Origin: Chitinophagales bacterium | GTDB taxonomy: Bacteria > Bacteroidota > Bacteroidia > Chitinophagales > Chitinophagaceae | DNA length: 64,000 bases | Direction: 5' to 3' | Assembly: GCA_013298665.1 (NCBI GenBank) | Contig: JAAFIK010000009.1 | Location: 1-64,000, forward strand | In this document: in pieces, positions 44,832 to 53,077 of the stretch | Layout of the letters: every line of letters starts with the position of its first letter | Numbering within the stretch: position 1 is the first letter of the stretch | Notes under the pieces: model-generated | Seen by the model: the letters and a program-made list of their open reading frames with translations, nothing else | Databases searched by the model: none | What the model was told of the DNA's origin: nothing | Position numbers and translations under genes: made by a program

Positions 44832-45749
44832 TCAGGATTCAATAGTTGTTAAAGTAGCATACCCGTCCAGGCTCTCACGAATAATCCGGCCCACCCGTTT
44901 CGGAAACTCAATCAACATAAAATGAGAGCCGTCATTAACACGAACCAATTGAATGTTTGGATTCGACTGAAAAAGCTGCAGATCCTCCTCTTTATGCTGC
45001 ACGATATGATCCTTATCCCCGTCCAGGATAATAAATGGACACTGCATTGTTTTCAATATCGGTTCGGTACTCTGCTGGCTGAACTGCTCATAAATATTGA
45101 GGTAGTTTACCAGTCCCGTTTCCGTACTGATCAGGTAAAACGCAAGACTTGACAACGAACTTTCCCCTTCCAGGTAATCGTAGAGATTAAGGCTTGGCGA
45201 ATCATCCTCCTCCTCGTCAATCATCGACAGAAAATCAACCGTGGGGATAACGCCCACCTGGTCCATGATCTTGATCATCCGGTTGATCGAAGAGGGCTTT
45301 TCACGGATTTTTTGCTTGATCTGAAAGACCAGTCTTGAAAACTCACTCCGGTTTTGTGTATCATGCTTTTTATAGGCCAGGTTAAGTGCTATCACAGACA
45401 AAACACGATCAGGAAAGCGTTCATAAAGTGAAAGCATCACCTTCGCACCAAGACACCAGCCCATCATATGAAACTCCCCAAACGATTCCGCTTCAATCAC
45501 TGCGGCAAAATCATCCACAATATTGGCATACTGACATTGTTCAGCACTGAGTTCCGAATCGTGGGATGGGAATCCCCTGTATTCCACACCAATAATCCTG
45601 TAATCATCTTTAAGCAGGTTGATAATAGGTACCCAGAACTTGATACTCATACCCGGCGCATTTACCACCAGTATATCACGGCTTCCTTCGCCAAAAACAT
45701 AATATGTCAGCGGGAGCCCGTCTTTTGTTGTCAGTTTTTTTACTTCCAT
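44832..45749 (-). CDS. Alpha/beta hydrolase with Cys as predicted nucleophile
   Basis: The 305-residue protein has the alpha/beta hydrolase order, but the nucleophile elbow reads GWCLG (C99, codon TGT), not G-x-S-x-G. The acid is in ILDGDKDHIV (D243 or D246) and the His in NDGSHF (H276). The N-terminal LPLTYYVFGEGSRDILVVNAPG loop is typical. Some natural-product thioesterases use Cys at this position, which favours transfer over hydrolysis. It lies three bases from the adenylating gene and probably releases or transfers the ACP-bound acyl group (inference). Confidence 0.85.
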   Translation of the reverse strand: MEVKKLTTKDGLPLTYYVFGEGSRDILVVNAPGMSIKFWVPIINLLKDDYRIIGVEYRGFPSHDSELSAEQCQYANIVDDFAAVIEAESFGEFHMMGWCLGAKVMLSLYERFPDRVLSVIALNLAYKKHDTQNRSEFSRLVFQIKQKIREKPSSINRMIKIMDQVGVIPTVDFLSMIDEEEDDSPSLNLYDYLEGESSLSSLAFYLISTETGLVNYLNIYEQFSQQSTEPILKTMQCPFIILDGDKDHIVQHKEEDLQLFQSNPNIQLVRVNDGSHFMLIEFPKRVGRIIRESLDGYATLTTIES

Positions 45750-45768
45750 GTTCGGTTTTTTATTTGAT

Positions 45769-46923
45769 TCATGATTGTACCACTCCGGACGCTTCTGTTT
45801 TACGCGAAAGCCGTTTCAGGTAATGGTTGATATAAAAGCGCAGGTGATCGGGGATCAATGCCAGTGCATATCCGCTGCCTGTTTGGCTAACGACACTATC
45901 GGTTGTAAATTGAATATCCTGGTTCAGGTAAGGCAATACATAATTAAACCCGTAAGCGAGCATTTTTTCATTCCTGTTCCTCGGTTCGGCCATAAACGCT
46001 TCTTTGGAACTGATCTGTATTTCAAGATTAGATAAGCTGCTGTTGATGATGTTGAGAATATCCCCGATACGCGTTTCAGTACCATTCGTAATATTGAATA
46101 CACTTCCCGAAGGAGGATTCGTTTCAATAATTTTCTGCATCAGCGCATCAACATCATCAATTGGAATCAGGTTAAGCGTGTTATCCGGATTTGATTCAAA
46201 ACGAAGCCGGGTTTTGGTGCCATCAGGTTTTGCAAGATATTCATTAAGCGTATGAAACGCTTTTAAACCAAGATAAAAACCATTATAGTTCACAAGACGA
46301 CCCGTGAATTTTTCGCCGATCACGATCGAGGGCCTGAAGATACAGTAGCCCATATCCTTCTGCTCCGAAAATTCCCTGACAATATTTTCTGCCAGCAGCT
46401 TTGTCCGCTCATACTCATTATTGAACGACAGACGCTCATCCATATCAATCACAGCTTCCGGAACCACATGCATATTTTTACCACCGATATATGCTGTACT
46501 GATGTACACAAAACGAGCCTCAGCCGATCTGAACCTGTCGTGGAGTGATAAAATATTTTTTACCCCCGTAATGTTTGCTTCGGTAATCTCTTCATTATCC
46601 TTGGGCATATACTTTAAGGAAGAAGCAAAATGCCAGGTTTCATCAATGCTGAAAGGAAGCTCAAGTGCAGCGATGGAAGCCGGATCCGAAATATCGCCCT
46701 TCAATACCACCAGGCGGCCTTCCTTCAGAGCCTCATCAACCATAGTTTCATCACCCGAAAACTGCGATAAACTTTTTAATGTCTTTTTTAAAAAGGCATC
46801 TTCCACCATTTTTGATCTCGACCGGGCTATGGCCACCACTGTATGTCCCTTCTTCAGCAATTGACCGGCAGTATAAGCCCCAATATTCCCCGTTATTCCG
46901 GTTATCAGTATTTTTTTAAGCAT
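45769..46923 (-). CDS. NAD(P)-dependent reductase, thioester-reductase-like
   Basis: The 384-residue protein starts at ATG 46923 (MLKKILITGITGNIGAYTAGQLL). The in-frame start at 46950 is TTG and overlaps the upstream stop. It has the Rossmann T-G-x-x-G-x-x-G motif, the FVYISTAYIGG strand and the YERTKLLAEN motif of extended SDR proteins, like the NAD_binding_4 domain of thioester reductases. It could reduce an ACP thioester to an aldehyde or alcohol, or epimerise/reduce a sugar. The aldehyde route would fit the GABA-type aminotransferase upstream (inference). Confidence 0.75.
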   Translation of the reverse strand: MLKKILITGITGNIGAYTAGQLLKKGHTVVAIARSRSKMVEDAFLKKTLKSLSQFSGDETMVDEALKEGRLVVLKGDISDPASIAALELPFSIDETWHFASSLKYMPKDNEEITEANITGVKNILSLHDRFRSAEARFVYISTAYIGGKNMHVVPEAVIDMDERLSFNNEYERTKLLAENIVREFSEQKDMGYCIFRPSIVIGEKFTGRLVNYNGFYLGLKAFHTLNEYLAKPDGTKTRLRFESNPDNTLNLIPIDDVDALMQKIIETNPPSGSVFNITNGTETRIGDILNIINSSLSNLEIQISSKEAFMAEPRNRNEKMLAYGFNYVLPYLNQDIQFTTDSVVSQTGSGYALALIPDHLRFYINHYLKRLSRKTEASGVVQS

Positions 46924-46946
46924 AGCAGAATTATTTTTCGTTATTA

Positions 46947-47846
46947 TCAAATTGACTTTTTTAAGTATCTCCCTTTTTTCGTGTGCACCATCACAAACCG
47001 CTCAATACCATTCCTGTCTGTTAATACTTCCACAGAAGTATATACCCGCTGGAAAATTTCAGCTACCTCGTGTACAAACGCCTTTGCTGTTTCAAGGAAG
47101 ATATGGCCGCCGGCATTCAGGTGTTCAATAGAAAATGCAAGTATCTTTTGGTAAAAACGGAGCGGCTCATCCGTTTGTACAAACAAGGCACGGAAAGGCT
47201 CGAATACCGCCGTCTCCCCTGCCTCCTTTTTCCGGATGGGCAGATAAGGCGGGTTACTCACGATAACATCAAAACTACCCATCTCCTTCCAGGTGGCCTG
47301 CCGCATGAAGTTGGCCTCAATAAAATCAACTTTCGCTTCATTGACGGCTGCATTCAATCTGGCGATTTCGATGGCATGACTGCTTACATCTGTTCCGGTC
47401 ACCGAGTATTGCTGCATTTTCCTTTTCAGCGCAATAGCAATACATCCTGACCCGGTACCTATATCCACCAATTTTCCGGCATGGCCTTCGCCCGCCCGGC
47501 TATTTCCATGATCACCAAGCCGGCAAAAGATATGTTCCACCAGATCCTCCGTAACCGGGCGCGGAATCAGTACGGAATCATTTACCCTGAACACCATACC
47601 CATAAACATCCCCTGTCCAAGAATATATTCAACGGGTTTACCCCTTCGCAAATCGTCTATAATCGTTTTAATATCCTGCACCAGTGTCTCAGGGTTGCAA
47701 TGCTCATCAGCCGCAGCATCATTACTGTACTGCAACGCGTCCTTATACCGGTTAAACAACAACTCCCCTATCTGCATGGCCTGGTTCGTATCAAGCAACC
47801 GCCTGTGGTAATCTGCAGATGAAACTTCAGGGTTATCCATAATCAT
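46947..47846 (-). CDS. PrmC/HemK-like N-methyltransferase
   Basis: A 299-residue SAM-dependent methyltransferase. The motifs are VLIPRPVTEDLVE, LVDIGTGSGCIAIALK (SAM loop) and VIVSNPPYLP (NPPY, typical of glutamine N-methylation of release factors). The usual RPETE is RPVTE here, and the SAM-domain insert EGHAGK is short. It could be the housekeeping PrmC, but its position inside the cluster suggests a specialised paralog. The start is 27 bases after the HAD gene's stop. Confidence 0.78.
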   Translation of the reverse strand: MIMDNPEVSSADYHRRLLDTNQAMQIGELLFNRYKDALQYSNDAAADEHCNPETLVQDIKTIIDDLRRGKPVEYILGQGMFMGMVFRVNDSVLIPRPVTEDLVEHIFCRLGDHGNSRAGEGHAGKLVDIGTGSGCIAIALKRKMQQYSVTGTDVSSHAIEIARLNAAVNEAKVDFIEANFMRQATWKEMGSFDVIVSNPPYLPIRKKEAGETAVFEPFRALFVQTDEPLRFYQKILAFSIEHLNAGGHIFLETAKAFVHEVAEIFQRVYTSVEVLTDRNGIERFVMVHTKKGRYLKKSI

Positions 47847-47873
47847 AGTTTTTAATTTTGTGCGCCAGCAAAA

Positions 47874-48533
47874 TCAGTTATTAACAACATTCCATTCCTT
47901 TTCGCCAAAAACAAGCAGGGAAGGAATTTTTATATCTGCAAAATCATACTTGGTTTTATTGAATTCGTGAGGCTCAGGTACAGCTACTGCTTTTATCCGT
48001 GCCGCTCTGGCAGAAACCAGCCCGGTAACAGAGTCTTCAAAAGCGATACATTCCAAAGGGTCGATGCCAAGTTTTGCTGCTGTTGACAAATAAACCCCCG
48101 GGTGGGGTTTACCCAATGGTTCGTCTTCCGCAGAATAAACAAATTCAAAATATTTATTCAGTTGAAATGTATCCACAACCGTATTGATGATGCGGTAGGA
48201 AGATGACGAAGCCAATGCCAGACGGATACCCTTCGACTGCAAAAAATCAAGCACCTCAATCACCCCGTTCATTAATTGACCCGATTCACCAATCTGCCGG
48301 ATCACCGAATCAACAACCTCCGTTGCAACCTGCGCTGCAGATTTATTTTGCCAGGGATATCTCCTGTACCAGTACTGTACCGCGTCTTCAATACGCAACC
48401 CTACCGTTTGTGCGCACATCTCCACAGTAAGCGGTACCCCCACCGTATTAAAAACGGCCACTTCTGCGGTCTGCCAGAAAGGTTCAGAGTTAATCAGCAG
48501 ACCATCCATGTCAAAAATTGCAGCTTTTATCAT
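47874..48533 (-). CDS. HAD-superfamily phosphatase (beta-phosphoglucomutase-like)
   Basis: The 219-residue product opens KAAIFDMDGLLINSEPFW (motif I DxD), then SSSSYRIINT (motif II Ser), SAEDEPLGKPHPGVY (motif III Lys) and AFEDSVTGL (motif IV acid), with a helical cap at about 15-80. Members dephosphorylate or isomerise sugar phosphates such as 2-deoxyglucose-6-phosphate. It may remove phosphate from an aminosugar intermediate of this cluster (inference). It is three bases after the preceding hydrolase gene. Confidence 0.88.
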   Translation of the reverse strand: MIKAAIFDMDGLLINSEPFWQTAEVAVFNTVGVPLTVEMCAQTVGLRIEDAVQYWYRRYPWQNKSAAQVATEVVDSVIRQIGESGQLMNGVIEVLDFLQSKGIRLALASSSSYRIINTVVDTFQLNKYFEFVYSAEDEPLGKPHPGVYLSTAAKLGIDPLECIAFEDSVTGLVSARAARIKAVAVPEPHEFNKTKYDFADIKIPSLLVFGEKEWNVVNN

Positions 48534-48536
48534 TGT

Positions 48537-49772
48537 TTATTTTTTTACTTTATCCAGCAACCATTTTTCCACACTTTTCCATTCAGCAGCAGGTGTTTTT
48601 ATAATATCCATATGATCGGCACCCTCAAAAATCAACAACTCGGCAGGTGTATTCTGGCACATCGCTCTCCGGTGATAGGCCATCGAATGTTCCGGTGGTA
48701 CGGTTTCGTCTTTCAGCCCATGTGCCAGCAACATCGGAACAGACGGTATCGTCATCTCCATCGGCGATACTTCCCCCATGCGTGGCACATAATCTGCCAT
48801 TACAGCCTTGACAGCACCATCCCCGCTATTATCTGCAAGCGCTTTTTGCAGATCCAGCACACCCGCCATACTCACGCAGCCAGAGATATTGAATGCCGGC
48901 GGTTGCAGACCGCATACACCATTGCCGGATCCATTGAGCAATGCCGCAGCCGCATAAATGGCCAATTGTCCGCCAGCCGAATGACCCAGTACAAAGATGT
49001 CATCGGTGGCCGCAGGTGCATATTGGTCTAATTGTCCGGCAAATAAAACCCCATTCCGCACATCAGTAAATACCGATGGAAGTCCTGCTGTAGTACCCTG
49101 CGTACGGTATTCCACATTCCAGGTAATGAATCCGCAACGCACCAGGGCAACAGCAAGGTTATCTGTCATATCTTTCCCGCAATACGGGCGCCAGAATCCT
49201 CCATGAAAAATGACACATACCGGGAAAGGGCCATCCCCATCCGGCACCCGCAGATCCCCGCATTCGTTCCGGTCATGGCCATACGCAATTGTACGAAAAG
49301 GATAGAGGAGACGGTTATGGGCGTGCCGTATTGCCCAGCGATAACTTTTCTTACCCCTGCCATAGATCACCGTATCCGACAACGCCGTAAGGACATCTCC
49401 GGCAAGATCGCTGTAATCATAAACCGATGGCCGGATCAGGATAAGCGGAACTGCCGTCCGGGCAAAAAAATGTTCCCAGATTACCCCATCCACATCATGA
49501 CCAGGATCCACCAGCAGACAATCATAGACCAGGGAATTATTCCCCGATAATCTCCTGTTCAGTTCCGAAAGGTCTGCATACACAACAATCGTCAACGCAC
49601 AACCCTCCTCCGAAGCCCATTGCATACAATCAAGCCGGTACGAACCCCCTTTGCCCCATAGAGCCGCTTCCCCGGAAGCTGCACACACACACAGTAAAAG
49701 CCTGATCCTCCTGCTGCCGGGCAGGACAGGTATCATTTTTTCCTTTATTTTTATCGTTGAGGGATGCAGCAT
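48537..49772 (-). CDS. Alpha/beta hydrolase (BD-FAE-like esterase) with N-terminal extension
   Basis: The 411-residue protein has a C-terminal hydrolase domain from about residue 165, with oxyanion loop CVIFHGGFWRPYCGKD and nucleophile FVLGHSAGGQLAIYA. Next come an Asp in HGLKDETVPPEHS and a His in GADHMDI. The preceding 160 residues (RRIRLLLCVCAASGEAALW ... PFRTIAYGHDRNEC) are not part of the usual fold; I see no family for them. An alternative ATG at 49736 drops 12 residues. Activity is probably esterase or deacylase on a cluster intermediate. Confidence 0.8.
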   Translation of the reverse strand: MLHPSTIKIKEKMIPVLPGSRRIRLLLCVCAASGEAALWGKGGSYRLDCMQWASEEGCALTIVVYADLSELNRRLSGNNSLVYDCLLVDPGHDVDGVIWEHFFARTAVPLILIRPSVYDYSDLAGDVLTALSDTVIYGRGKKSYRWAIRHAHNRLLYPFRTIAYGHDRNECGDLRVPDGDGPFPVCVIFHGGFWRPYCGKDMTDNLAVALVRCGFITWNVEYRTQGTTAGLPSVFTDVRNGVLFAGQLDQYAPAATDDIFVLGHSAGGQLAIYAAAALLNGSGNGVCGLQPPAFNISGCVSMAGVLDLQKALADNSGDGAVKAVMADYVPRMGEVSPMEMTIPSVPMLLAHGLKDETVPPEHSMAYHRRAMCQNTPAELLIFEGADHMDIIKTPAAEWKSVEKWLLDKVKK

Positions 49773-49779
49773 ATACAGG

Positions 49780-50423
49780 TCAGATCAATTCGTATTTTTC
49801 AAGTTTATCCTTCCAGAATGTAAAGCGCTCCCTGCTCATCAGCACATTCTTCTTCCGCTCCTCCGTTTCAAGGTTTTTCCCACCTTATACCAAACACTGC
49901 CATTGTCCATACGGATGATAAATGCTTTGTCCTTCATGGCAGGACCGCAGATCACCAGCGAAATGGTGTCCTTAGACGTCTGTGTGGAATGGATGGTATC
50001 ATGATCAATGGTGAAAACAGAACCTGCTGGCTCCTCGCGGATACATACCGGGCTGATATCATTCAGTGTGGTATTTTCATCCAGCGTACCTTTCACCTCA
50101 TACCAGCGCTGGTAGTAAGTACCATGAAGAATACGTGTGGTAAAAGAGAAGCGATGGTTGTGCGCGCGTTCGTACTGTTTGTCATTGGCCAGCCGTATCC
50201 TGATCCTGTAACCATTCTCAAGGTCGTTGTGTAAAACGATCTTGTCATCAAGTTCATGTATCTCACACAATCCGAAAAGTTCGGGGTCATTTTCTGTCCG
50301 CTCAACAAGCGTCCTCAATACAGCCCGGTCAGACAGCGCTGTAAGGATACCCTCACATACCTTATTCGTTTCATCAAGATCGGCCCAGTTAAGCCTGGGT
50401 AATTTTTTTAAATCAAAAGCCAT
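49780..50423 (-). pseudogene. Cupin-like protein, split by a -1 frameshift (second copy of a pair)
   Basis: The 0-frame ORF is 194 residues and stops at 49839 with the tail LKRRSGRRMC. The -1 frame instead gives NLETEERKKN and a further C-terminus ending LEKYELI, with stop at 49780, aligning to the paralog's ESEERRKQK...LETWGII. The switch lies at positions 49881-49875 on GGGAAAA, a canonical slippery heptamer in the correct phase. Extended length would be about 214 residues. It is either programmed frameshifting, a one-base deletion or a sequencing error. The HNHRFSF motif (H88, H90) and a second His pair (about 141, 145) resemble a cupin metal site. Extended, it ends 7 bases before the next gene. 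Confidence 0.7.
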
Positions 50424-50467
50424 TGTATTGATATTTAACTTGGTTAAAAATTATGGAAAAGAAACCG

Positions 50468-51172
50468 CTAAATAATCCCCCAGGTTTCGAGTTTTCCCCG
50501 CAGTTCGCGATATACTTCCACCGGCATCAGTTTTTGTTTACGCCTTTCTTCAGATTCGTCAGTCTCCCCGTAACGCCACCACAATTTATTGGTTTGTCTG
50601 TCGGCGATAATCGACCTTGATTTTTCTCCGGGCCCTTTCAGAAAAAGAGAAAGCGAATCAGGCGTGGTGATGGTTGCATGTATCACGCTGTGGTGCATGG
50701 TATAGCAGGCGTTCTTTTTTTCTTCAGTGATAAACAATGGTTCCATATCCGGAATATCAATAGACGACATGTCATCAGGATTATAGCGGTCAACCCATTT
50801 CTTTGCCACCTCATCCATTGCCGGATCATAAATTTCACGATCATACTTATACCAGATATGTCTGTAGCTTCCGCGGAGAATCAGGCTCGTGAATGAAAAC
50901 CGGTGGTCGTGCGGACGGTCAAAATGATCCATGGTGGTAAAATTGAGCCTGATCTTGAAATTCTTGTGCCCGCCATCATAAATAACCAGACGATCAAGAA
51001 GCTGGTGCCGTTCGCACTGGCGCAACAGGTCGGGGTTGTTTTCAATATCATACACCAACCTGCGCAATGTGGCCTTGTCCGCAGCAAGTTCTTTTACCAC
51101 TTGCTTGGTGACCTCACTCGCTTTTTCAAAATCATCCCAGTCAATTACGGGAATGTCATTGAGATTAATCAT
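50468..51172 (-). CDS. Cupin-like hypothetical protein, full-length paralog
   Basis: The 234-residue protein shares the layout of the gene just downstream: an N-terminal helical part (NNPDLLRQCERHQLLDRLVIY), the metal-type motif HDHRFSF (H88, H90), then about 60 residues on HHSVIHAT (H160, H161, H165). The C-terminal helix carries EERRKQKLMPVEVYRELRGKLE. The two are tandem duplicates, with divergence in the middle. The double-His motif suggests a metal-dependent cupin oxygenase or isomerase, but this is by shape only; I know no named family. Confidence 0.7.
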   Translation of the reverse strand: MINLNDIPVIDWDDFEKASEVTKQVVKELAADKATLRRLVYDIENNPDLLRQCERHQLLDRLVIYDGGHKNFKIRLNFTTMDHFDRPHDHRFSFTSLILRGSYRHIWYKYDREIYDPAMDEVAKKWVDRYNPDDMSSIDIPDMEPLFITEEKKNACYTMHHSVIHATITTPDSLSLFLKGPGEKSRSIIADRQTNKLWWRYGETDESEERRKQKLMPVEVYRELRGKLETWGII

Positions 51173-51199
51173 TGCATTTAATTTAATTGTATATACTAT

Positions 51200-53041
51200 T
51201 TATTCAACGGTTACTGATTTGGCCAGGTTTCTGGGCTGATCAACGTCATGCCCCAGCAACGATGCAGTATGGTAAGCCAGCAACTGCAACGGTACTGCTG
51301 CAACAATCGGCAGCAAAGCCTCCTCCACAGCAGGTATTTCAATGCAATGGTCAGCAAGCTCCTTTGCACGCACATCACCGGTACTGACGATGGCAATGAT
51401 GATACCTTTTCTCGCTTTTACCTCCTGCATATTACTGAGAAGCTTTTCATAAAGAGGCCCCTGCGTGGCAATAAATACCACAGGCGTATGCGCATCGATC
51501 AGCGCAATTGGCCCATGCTTCATTTCTGCAGCAGGATGACCCTCAGCGTGGATATAAGACAGTTCTTTTAGCTTTAGCGCCCCTTCCAGCGCAACAGGGA
51601 AACCGATACCCCTTCCAAGAAAGAGTATGGTAGGTGCATCTTTAATACGCTTTGCAACAGCAGCCACCTGATCGTTCAGGGCAAATGCCTGGCGCACCAG
51701 CTCCGGAACAGCCTGCAAACCACCCAGCAATTCCTTCCGCCTTTCTTCCGTCAATTTACCCTTTTTATCAGCTAAGTAAATCGTTGTAAGCAGTACAGCC
51801 GTTACCTGCGTTGTAAATGCCTTGGTGGAAGCCACCCCTATCTCTGGTCCCGCCTGGAGGTAAATGGTTGCCGAAGACAGGCGGGGGATTGATGAACCAG
51901 CCACGTTGCAAAGGCTCAGTATGCCCGCACCCCGCTGTTTGGCCAGCTCCACGGCAGCAATCGTGTCTGCCGTTTCGCCCGACTGGGAAATCGCCACAAC
52001 AAGATCACTTCCATCAATTACGGGATCCCGGTACCGGAACTCTGAAGCGTACTCCGCCTGTACCCTGATACCCGCCATACTTTCAATCAGGTATCCCGCA
52101 TAAAGGCTTGCATGGTAAGAAGTACCACAGGCTACAAATATGATCCGCTTAACAGCATTGATGTCCGGAAAAAAAAGATCCAGTTCCGGCAATACCACGC
52201 GCGAACCATTTATATCAATCCTGCCTGCAAGACAATTAGCAATCGATACCGGCTGGTCATTAATTTCTTTCAGCATAAAAGAAGCATACCCTCCTTTTTC
52301 CAGCTCCTCAACAGCATTTGTTACCACCTTTATTTCCGGCACATACCACTGGCCTCCCTCAAGATTCCTTACCATAATGGTATTTTTTGTCAGGGCAATA
52401 ACATCCCCATCCATCGGATAAATAATGTCCCGGGTATGCTCAACAATCGCATTCACATCAGATGAGATAAAAAATTCGCCCGCTCCTTTCCCGATTACAA
52501 TGGGACTGCCCTTTCTTGCCGCAATCAGGATATCCGGGTTTTGATGATCCAGTACCACGATAGCATAAGATCCGGTAACCCGCCTGAGCGCAATACTGAT
52601 CACCTCACTGATGGCACGGTTCGGCTCAGCAAGCAAAACAGATTCGAAATAGTTTACCAGCACCTCTGTATCCGTATCACTGTGGAAAACATACCCCTCA
52701 GCCATCAACTCTGTTCTGAGCACTTCATAATTTTCGATAATGCCATTGTGTATAATAGCCAACCGGCCGGAATTGGATAAATGCGGATGCGAGTTGAGAT
52801 CTGACGGAATACCATGCGTAGCCCAGCGCGTATGCCCGATGCCAATATTTCCATCAACCTTTTCCCCGCTGGCATAGTGTTCCAGCACAGCCACCTTACC
52901 CATTTTTTTATATACACTCAGCGAACCGTTCAGTACTGCGATACCAGCACTGTCATACCCGCGGTATTCCAGCCGTTTTAATCCTTTGATCAATAAAGGG
53001 TAAGCCTCTCTTGTACCCAGGTATCCGATAATTCCACACAT
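51200..53041 (-). CDS. glmS: Glucosamine-fructose-6-phosphate aminotransferase (GlmS)
   Basis: A full-length 613-residue enzyme: an N-terminal glutaminase starting MCGIIGYLG (catalytic Cys2) and two sugar isomerase domains, with the substrate loop SQSGETADT and the C-terminal end DQPRNLAKSVTVE. It converts fructose-6-phosphate and glutamine to glucosamine-6-phosphate. No glmS ribozyme-like leader is possible: the gap to the upstream gene is 36 bases. Its place inside the cluster suggests either precursor supply for an aminosugar product or a resistant second copy of a target enzyme; neither can be decided here. Confidence 0.93.
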   Translation of the reverse strand: MCGIIGYLGTREAYPLLIKGLKRLEYRGYDSAGIAVLNGSLSVYKKMGKVAVLEHYASGEKVDGNIGIGHTRWATHGIPSDLNSHPHLSNSGRLAIIHNGIIENYEVLRTELMAEGYVFHSDTDTEVLVNYFESVLLAEPNRAISEVISIALRRVTGSYAIVVLDHQNPDILIAARKGSPIVIGKGAGEFFISSDVNAIVEHTRDIIYPMDGDVIALTKNTIMVRNLEGGQWYVPEIKVVTNAVEELEKGGYASFMLKEINDQPVSIANCLAGRIDINGSRVVLPELDLFFPDINAVKRIIFVACGTSYHASLYAGYLIESMAGIRVQAEYASEFRYRDPVIDGSDLVVAISQSGETADTIAAVELAKQRGAGILSLCNVAGSSIPRLSSATIYLQAGPEIGVASTKAFTTQVTAVLLTTIYLADKKGKLTEERRKELLGGLQAVPELVRQAFALNDQVAAVAKRIKDAPTILFLGRGIGFPVALEGALKLKELSYIHAEGHPAAEMKHGPIALIDAHTPVVFIATQGPLYEKLLSNMQEVKARKGIIIAIVSTGDVRAKELADHCIEIPAVEEALLPIVAAVPLQLLAYHTASLLGHDVDQPRNLAKSVTVE

Positions 53042-53077
53042 AGTATTAAAAAATTAAAAATTATTTCAGGTTTAATA

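Noticed and set aside
42031-46923. An exosortase/EPS locus like those that carry similar ligase-decarboxylase-ACP genes
   Set aside because: No exosortase, PEP-CTERM protein or polysaccharide export gene is within the window, so the resemblance is of enzyme set only.
51200-53077. glmS ribozyme leader
   Set aside because: Only 36 bases separate glmS from the upstream gene, too short for a ribozyme.
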